Source: Candidatus Parabacteroides intestinigallinarum (GTDB taxonomy: Bacteria > Bacteroidota > Bacteroidia > Bacteroidales > Tannerellaceae). From it: 48,296 nucleotides of DNA. This document shows positions 43,352 to 48,296 of the stretch, piece after piece. The notes below the pieces were generated by a model. It had not been told where the DNA came from. It saw only the letters and a program-made list of their open reading frames with translations, and did not search any database. The position numbers were made by a program, and so were the translations under genes. Location of the stretch: NCBI GenBank assembly GCA_019114945.1, contig DXEN01000028.1, forward strand, positions 1 to 48,296, written 5' to 3'. Numbering within the stretch: the first letter of the stretch is position 1; every line of letters starts with the position of its first letter.

Positions 43352-43951
43352 ATGAGACGTTTGTTCGTAGGTGCCGTGGAAAACGATGAGGAGTTGCTGC
43401 GCTCGCTCCGCTCGGATAGCGAGGAGGCGTTCACGTGCGTCTACGAGCGTTACCACCGGTTGCTGTATGTCCTCGCCTATCGGTACCTGAAAGATACCGC
43501 CTTCGCCGAGGACGCGACGCAGCACGTTTTCATGCGCTTGTGGGAATCGCGCGCGTTGCTCGTGGCTGGCATGAACTTGCGCAATTTCCTGTATACGATG
43601 ATGAAGAACCACGTGCTGAACGTGATACGTGACCAGAACACCGCTATCGAGAAAAACTACGAGATCGCCCAATCCGCCCCGGAATACGAGGACGAGCTAT
43701 TGGCCAAGATTGAGGAGAAAGATATGATGCGGCGTTTGTACGAGGAGATCGACCGCTTGCCGGAGCAGAAGCGGTTGGTTTGCCTGTATAAATTACGGGG
43801 AAACTTGTCCAACCAAGAGATCGCCGAGCGGATGCGGATCTCCGTACCGACCGTGAAGACGCATTACGCCCAAGCGATCAAGGCGTTGCGGATACGCTTC
43901 GAAAAGTTATTTTTAATTCTTTTATGCCTATGGGGCTCATCCTGTGGTTGA
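43352..43951 (+). CDS. ECF-type RNA polymerase sigma-70 factor
   Basis: A 199-residue sigma factor: region 2 with FTCVYERYHRLLYVLAYRYL and DATQHVFMRLWES, and region 4 with RLPEQKRLVCLYKLRGNLSNQEIAERM and SVPTVKTHYAQAIKALRI. This belongs to the Bacteroidota group paired with FecR-type anti-sigma factors and STN-bearing SusC transporters. GGGAGGAAA lies six bases upstream. Downstream come the fecR-like and SusC genes that complete the trans-envelope cascade. Confidence 0.95.
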   Translation: MRRLFVGAVENDEELLRSLRSDSEEAFTCVYERYHRLLYVLAYRYLKDTAFAEDATQHVFMRLWESRALLVAGMNLRNFLYTMMKNHVLNVIRDQNTAIEKNYEIAQSAPEYEDELLAKIEEKDMMRRLYEEIDRLPEQKRLVCLYKLRGNLSNQEIAERMRISVPTVKTHYAQAIKALRIRFEKLFLILLCLWGSSCG

Positions 43952-43993
43952 GATTGTGTGTCCATTTATATATAAATAAGGAATGCGAGTAGT

Positions 43994-44983
43994 ATGAGAA
44001 TGCCGGATCCAAGGGTTATAGAGAAAGTGTTGAATAGTGAGGCGATGCCCGCGGAGGCGCGCGAGGTGGCACGCTGGTTTCAGACGCCGGAAGGGCAGGC
44101 GTGGCTTTCCCGGCGCATGGACCAGGACGAGCGGGCGATCAGGGAGGGCGAGGAAGAGGACTGGATCGACCACCCGATACCTTCCGCCGTGATGTATCAG
44201 CGCGTCATGCGCCAGATCCGGGCCCGCCGCGTCCGTCGTATCGTCGCCTATGCCGCGGCGGTATTGATTCCCGTCGCTCTTGTCATCGCGCTATTCCTGC
44301 GGGTAGACTCGCAAGTGGACCTCTTGGCCGACGATGGTTTCGAGGAAGTGTATGTCCCGAATGGCGAGCGTATGCAGGTGTTGTTCCAGGACGGGAGCAA
44401 GGTGCATTTGAATTCCGGGAGCCGCTTGCGTTACCCGAGGAAGTTCGCCTTGTTCGAGCGGAAGGTCTATCTGGAGGGCGAGGCATGGTTCGAGGTGGCC
44501 AAGAACGGGAAGCGTCCCTTTATCGTGGATTTGTCCGATATCGATGTCAAGGTAGTGGGAACCACGTTCGACGTGAAAGCGTATCCGGAGGAGGACGAGA
44601 TATTCGTGACGCTGGAGAGCGGTTCCGTGGAGTTGGACTCGGAGTTTTTCCATCCCTATCGACTCCGGCCGGGCGAGAAAGCGGTTTACGACCGGCATTC
44701 CCGGCGTTGCGAGGTGCAAACGTCGCATGACATCAAACGCTATTCCGCCTGGAGGCGTAACGTGCTGGTGTTTAAGTCGACCCCTTTATCGGAGGTGATG
44801 CGCACATTGGCCCGGACTTACAATACGGCGTTCGAGGTAAAAGATTCCACGGCTTTGCGTTACACCTATACGATCACGACGGATAGCGCGAGCTTGTCGG
44901 TCGTATTGAAAGAGTTGGAGCGTATCACGCCCGTCCGTTTCGAGGAGAAGGCGGGCCGCGTCGAGGTGCGTGTCGAGGAGTGA
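43994..44983 (+). CDS. FecR-family anti-sigma factor
   Basis: A 329-residue inner-membrane protein. The cytoplasmic N-terminus (1-80) binds the sigma factor and one transmembrane helix spans about 83-103. The periplasmic FecR domain follows (VYVPNGERMQVLFQDGSKVHLNSGS, VYLEGEAWFEVAKN, VVGTTFDVKAY). The C-terminal domain (NVLVFKSTPLSEVMRTLARTY) resembles DUF4974 and probably contacts the STN domain of the SusC protein. It lies 42 bases after the sigma gene; a second ATG at 44000 is possible. Confidence 0.95.
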   Translation: MRMPDPRVIEKVLNSEAMPAEAREVARWFQTPEGQAWLSRRMDQDERAIREGEEEDWIDHPIPSAVMYQRVMRQIRARRVRRIVAYAAAVLIPVALVIALFLRVDSQVDLLADDGFEEVYVPNGERMQVLFQDGSKVHLNSGSRLRYPRKFALFERKVYLEGEAWFEVAKNGKRPFIVDLSDIDVKVVGTTFDVKAYPEEDEIFVTLESGSVELDSEFFHPYRLRPGEKAVYDRHSRRCEVQTSHDIKRYSAWRRNVLVFKSTPLSEVMRTLARTYNTAFEVKDSTALRYTYTITTDSASLSVVLKELERITPVRFEEKAGRVEVRVEE

Positions 44984-44987
44984 GGCG

Positions 44988-45116
44988 TTTGTTCCATGCC
45001 TATGGCACACGTTGTTCCATGCCCGTGAAACATTTTGTTTCATCCGGGTGAAACACTTTGTTTCATGCGGAGAAACACTTTGTTTCCTTCGGGAGAAACT
45101 TTTGTTTCTTTCGGAA
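44988..45116. repeat. GAAAC/GTTTC hairpin ladder, copy 2 (inverted relative to copy 1)
   Basis: TGTTTC and GAAACA arms alternate through the stretch, with centres TTT and CTT and linkers ATCCGGG, ATGCGGA and CTTCGGGA. Read on the minus strand it lines up unit by unit with 33716-33808. On its left end it is extended by a GTTCC/GGCAC variant. It lies directly after the FecR stop and before the SusC gene. Confidence 0.85.
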
Positions 45117-45122
45117 GAGATT

Positions 45123-45457
45123 TTTGCCTCACCCGAGGTATTATAGCTTTGTAAAAAAGGTTGACTACTTTTAGTCTTATTTGTAGAGCGGGTTACCCCT
45201 GAATGCGGCATCGCTCGGCTGGATAAAAAAGCAAGAAATCGGGGGAGATGACTCATCCTTTTCCCGTGCTCATGTGTCTATTGGATACAGAGAGCGGAAA
45301 ATAGATTGTTAACGTTTGAATAAAATATCATGAAGATGGATTCCTCATAAAGAAAAGATCGTAGAAAAACAGCCGAGAAGCTCCTACCTTTCCCGGCTGC
45401 GCTGATGTCGTATTAAAAAACAAGTTTCTAATACCTACTAATAATCATTACAAATAT
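45123..45457 (+). other. Gap before the third SusC gene
   Basis: No gene is seen. It holds a short palindrome GACTA-CTTT-TAGTC (45163-45176) and a hairpin CAGCCG (45370-45375)/CGGCTG (45394-45399) about 60 bases before the start codon. The hairpin could shape the leader RNA. No perfect TAnnTTTG box was found, which would fit transcription by the ECF sigma encoded upstream. Confidence 0.35.
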
Positions 45458-48296
45458 ATGGAAGAAAAACGAGAATGCCCTCATCGCGGGCGCTTTTTAA
45501 TGTTCATTGAGCAAATACCGAATACCATGAAGTGGACTTTCTTATTTTTAGTTGTATCGTTGCTGGGTTCTACGGCCTCGGCTTCCGCCCAGCGTATCAC
45601 CATCGCGTTGGACAACGCGCGCATGGAGAAAGTGCTGGCAGCTATTACGGAGCAGACCGGATTGGGCGTGGCGTATAGCGACCAGGTGGTCGACTTGGAC
45701 CGTCGTGTGAGCGTCCATTTTACGGACGCGGAATTGAGAAACGTATTGGATCGGATTATGGAAGGCACCTCCTTGGCCTACGAGGTGCGTAACGGGAAGA
45801 TTTATCTGTTCGAGAAACGTGCGGAGGGCGTCGCGGCTCCCCAGCAAGGGAAGAAGGTGACGGGTGTCGTGGTCGACTCGAAAGGCGAGCCCATCATCGG
45901 CGCGAATGTCGTGGAGCGCGGCACCACCAACGGCACGATCACCGACCTCGACGGCAAGTTCACGCTGGAGGTCTCCGACAATGCCGTGCTCCAATTCTCG
46001 TATATTGGGTTTACGTCGACAACGATGCCGGTAGAAGGGAAGACTGCCTTTAACGTACGTTTGCGGGAAGATACACAAGCCCTGGACGAGGTAGTCGTCG
46101 TGGGTTATGGAACGCAAAAGAAAGTGAACCTGACCGGTTCTGTCTCGTCGGTGAAGTTCGACGAGGAGTTGGCCAACCGTCCTATCACGGATGCCTCGCA
46201 AGCCCTTTCCGGAAAGGTGTCGGGTGTATGGATCAGTCAGAACTCCGGCAAGCCGGGCGATGACGGGGCGCAATTGCGTATCCGTGGTTGGGGAACGATG
46301 AATAACTCGGACCCGTTGGTGATTATCGATGGCGTGGAAGGTGAGTTCAGCCAGGTCAATCCCAATGATATTGAGAGTATCTCCGTGTTGAAAGACGCGG
46401 CATCGGCGGCTATTTATGGTTCGAAAGCAGCGAACGGCGTCGTGTTGGTCACGACGAAGATGGGCAAGGAAAATGAGAAGACCTCGGTGGAGTTGAACTC
46501 GTATGTCGGTTTCCAGCAATTGGGGCGTCATTACGATTTGGTGACGAATAGTGCGGAACACATGACAATGGCGAATCAAGCGATGGTTAATAATGGGTCA
46601 GATCCTTTGTTCCCGGAGACGATGATCTCCGATTTTGCGAATGGGACGGATCCTTATAAATATCCGAATACGGATTGGTACGATGAGGTATATCGTAATG
46701 CCTTGATTACCGGTCATAATCTGTCCATCCGCGGCGGTTCGAAAAAATTATCCTCTTTTGTCTCGTTGAATTATTTGAAGCAAGATGGTATTATGGTGAA
46801 TTCGAATTCGGAACGATACGGAATTCGGGCGAATGTAGAATATAAGGTGAACGATTGGTTGCGGATGGGAGCCCGTTTGAATTATACGAAACGGAACTCT
46901 CAAGAGCCATTTGATATATTTCGTGTGTTCGAACAATCAACAGGAGCGACGCCGTTTATCGCCCCGTATACGAGCGATGGGCGTTTCGGCTCCGTGCAAG
47001 CGATCCGGGATGATGGTACGCTGATGTATACGTTGTATCAGCCTTTGATTGACGCGAATAATGGCGCCACAAAGACGACACGCGACTTCATGTCGTTGAA
47101 CGCGTTCGCAATCGTGGATTTCACGAAAGATTTGAACCTGCAAGTAACGTGGGCTTCCAACGGGAATTGGAAGGAGACCGATAAGTATAACGAGACGATT
47201 TATGGATATACGGATACGGGCATCGAATCGTTGGCGAAGAATTATAATCGGGATGGCATTGTGCTGAGTAGAGAGCAGGTTTCGAGATTCCGGAATAATT
47301 TCCAGGCGACCTTGAATTATAGCAACGAATTTGCCGAGAAGCATTCCGTAGCGGGTATGTTGGGTATGCAGATCGAGAATTATAGCGAGAAGAACGCGTT
47401 CGCCCGGCGGACAAATCCTCCTAAAGAGGGCATGACGCAGGTAGATGCAGGAACGGAGGGAATCCAAAGTGAGGGCAATTTCGTGGGATTGCGGATGCTC
47501 TCGTACTTCGGGCGCCTGAATTACGCATTCGCTGATAAGTATTTATTTGAGATGAACTTGCGTGCGGACGCTTCCTCTCGTTTCAAGCGGGGGAACCGTT
47601 GGGGTATTTTCCCGGGTTTCTCGGCAGGATGGCGCTTGAGTGAGGAGGATTTCATCAAGAATCTGGACGTATTCTCGAACTTGAAGTTAAGAGCCTCTTG
47701 GGGACAATTAGGAAATCAGACATTAGATAGCTATTGGCCATACTTGACCGTTATCCAGCAAGATTATGATCAAAGTTATAACCTGGGAGGTTCTGTGGCA
47801 TCGGGTGCCGCGGTTACCGCGTTGGTGGACGAGGACATTACGTGGGAAACGACCTCCTCGTTGGATATTGGCTTGGATTTGGGTTTCCTGAATAATCGGT
47901 TGAATGTCGAGGTGGATTATTTCAATAAGGTAACGAAGGATATCTTGGTGCAACTCCCGATTCCGATGGTGTTAGGAGATAAGACGGCTCCGTTCGAGAA
48001 CGTAGGGAAGATGAGGAATAATGGTTTCGAGTTGGTGGTTAATTATGACAACCTGGAGATGGATCGCGACCGATTGGGATTTAACGTGGGCTTCAATTTT
48101 ACATATATTGATAATGAAGTGACGAAGTTCCAAGGCGGTAACTCTCCCGACCAACTTTATTTAATACGGGAAGGTTATCCTTACAAGGCGTTGTATGGTT
48201 ACAAAGCGGTCGGTATTTACCAAACGGACGAGGAGGCCGCTGAGCATATGCATAGCAACGGCTTAGTACCGGAGCAGGGTAATATTAAAGATGAGG
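45458..48296 (+). CDS. SusC-family TonB-linked transporter with STN signalling domain (truncated by the window)
   Basis: An open frame of 946 codons runs to the window edge without a stop. It starts MEEKRECPHRGRFLMF, or possibly at MKWTFLFLVVSLLGS 23 residues later, which begins the signal peptide core. Order: STN domain (about 46-119, ITIALDNARMEKVLAAITEQ), carboxypeptidase-like domain (VTGVVVDSKGEPIIGANV), TonB box DEVVVVGYGTQKK, plug with SVLKDAASAAIYGSKAANGVVLVTTK, and most of the barrel. The STN domain passes ligand occupancy to the FecR anti-sigma, so this transporter controls its own expression. A SusD partner is expected just beyond the edge. Confidence 0.93.
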   Translation, partial: MEEKRECPHRGRFLMFIEQIPNTMKWTFLFLVVSLLGSTASASAQRITIALDNARMEKVLAAITEQTGLGVAYSDQVVDLDRRVSVHFTDAELRNVLDRIMEGTSLAYEVRNGKIYLFEKRAEGVAAPQQGKKVTGVVVDSKGEPIIGANVVERGTTNGTITDLDGKFTLEVSDNAVLQFSYIGFTSTTMPVEGKTAFNVRLREDTQALDEVVVVGYGTQKKVNLTGSVSSVKFDEELANRPITDASQALSGKVSGVWISQNSGKPGDDGAQLRIRGWGTMNNSDPLVIIDGVEGEFSQVNPNDIESISVLKDAASAAIYGSKAANGVVLVTTKMGKENEKTSVELNSYVGFQQLGRHYDLVTNSAEHMTMANQAMVNNGSDPLFPETMISDFANGTDPYKYPNTDWYDEVYRNALITGHNLSIRGGSKKLSSFVSLNYLKQDGIMVNSNSERYGIRANVEYKVNDWLRMGARLNYTKRNSQEPFDIFRVFEQSTGATPFIAPYTSDGRFGSVQAIRDDGTLMYTLYQPLIDANNGATKTTRDFMSLNAFAIVDFTKDLNLQVTWASNGNWKETDKYNETIYGYTDTGIESLAKNYNRDGIVLSREQVSRFRNNFQATLNYSNEFAEKHSVAGMLGMQIENYSEKNAFARRTNPPKEGMTQVDAGTEGIQSEGNFVGLRMLSYFGRLNYAFADKYLFEMNLRADASSRFKRGNRWGIFPGFSAGWRLSEEDFIKNLDVFSNLKLRASWGQLGNQTLDSYWPYLTVIQQDYDQSYNLGGSVASGAAVTALVDEDITWETTSSLDIGLDLGFLNNRLNVEVDYFNKVTKDILVQLPIPMVLGDKTAPFENVGKMRNNGFELVVNYDNLEMDRDRLGFNVGFNFTYIDNEVTKFQGGNSPDQLYLIREGYPYKALYGYKAVGIYQTDEEAAEHMHSNGLVPEQGNIKDE

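Noticed and set aside
44786-45256. 156-codon minus-strand frame across the hairpin ladder
   Set aside because: It is made of translated repeat units and antisense fecR sequence.

Overview
The window looks like chromosome of a gut Bacteroidota, most likely a Parabacteroides. The pointers are three SusC-type transporters (two with an adjacent SusD partner), promoters of the Bacteroidota form TTTG-N19-TAnnTTTG, an ECF sigma/FecR/SusC cascade, a Wzi-type capsule assembly porin, and a C-terminal tail at the left edge resembling the DUF6383 tails of Parabacteroides surface proteins. The genus is inferred from protein character only; no search was run.

Layout. 1-6.1 kb: tail of a surface protein, a repeat-rich spacer, a small hypothetical gene, a leftward kinase-lrgA-lrgB operon, frr, rsgA, and leftward dgt. 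6.1-14.1 kb: a SusC/SusD pair behind a promoter enclosed by a 15-bp inverted repeat (candidate phase-variable switch), then a secreted GH2 enzyme resembling plant endo-beta-mannosidase. 14.1-15.7 kb: leftward threonylcarbamoyl-AMP synthase and fabI. 16-20.1 kb: a TPR/membrane/HTH lipoprotein regulator and an outer-membrane TonB-type barrel.

20.3-33.7 kb is a polysaccharide utilisation locus (PUL): a GH32-like lipoprotein, a SusC broken by a one-base frameshift, SusD, two more GH32-like proteins, a sedoheptulokinase-like FGGY kinase, and a divergent GntR repressor with a palindrome over its own -7 box. The GH32-like proteins depart from the canonical catalytic motifs, and the kinase suggests a seven-carbon ketose as the liberated sugar. 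This is the best candidate for an undescribed system.

33.8-42.6 kb is mostly housekeeping and envelope: rplS, a GH3/beta-lactamase fusion, a CobD-like aminotransferase, a 56-residue membrane protein, a PlsC acyltransferase, a Wzi-like porin and an alpha/beta hydrolase. 42.7-48.3 kb: an HD phosphohydrolase, ECF sigma factor, FecR anti-sigma and a SusC with an STN signalling domain that runs off the right edge.

Intergenic DNA is unusually rich in iterated short words arranged as self-complementary ladders, including two inverted copies of a roughly 95-bp cassette of GAAAC/GTTTC arms about 11 kb apart. No tRNA, rRNA, CRISPR array or insertion sequence was recognised.
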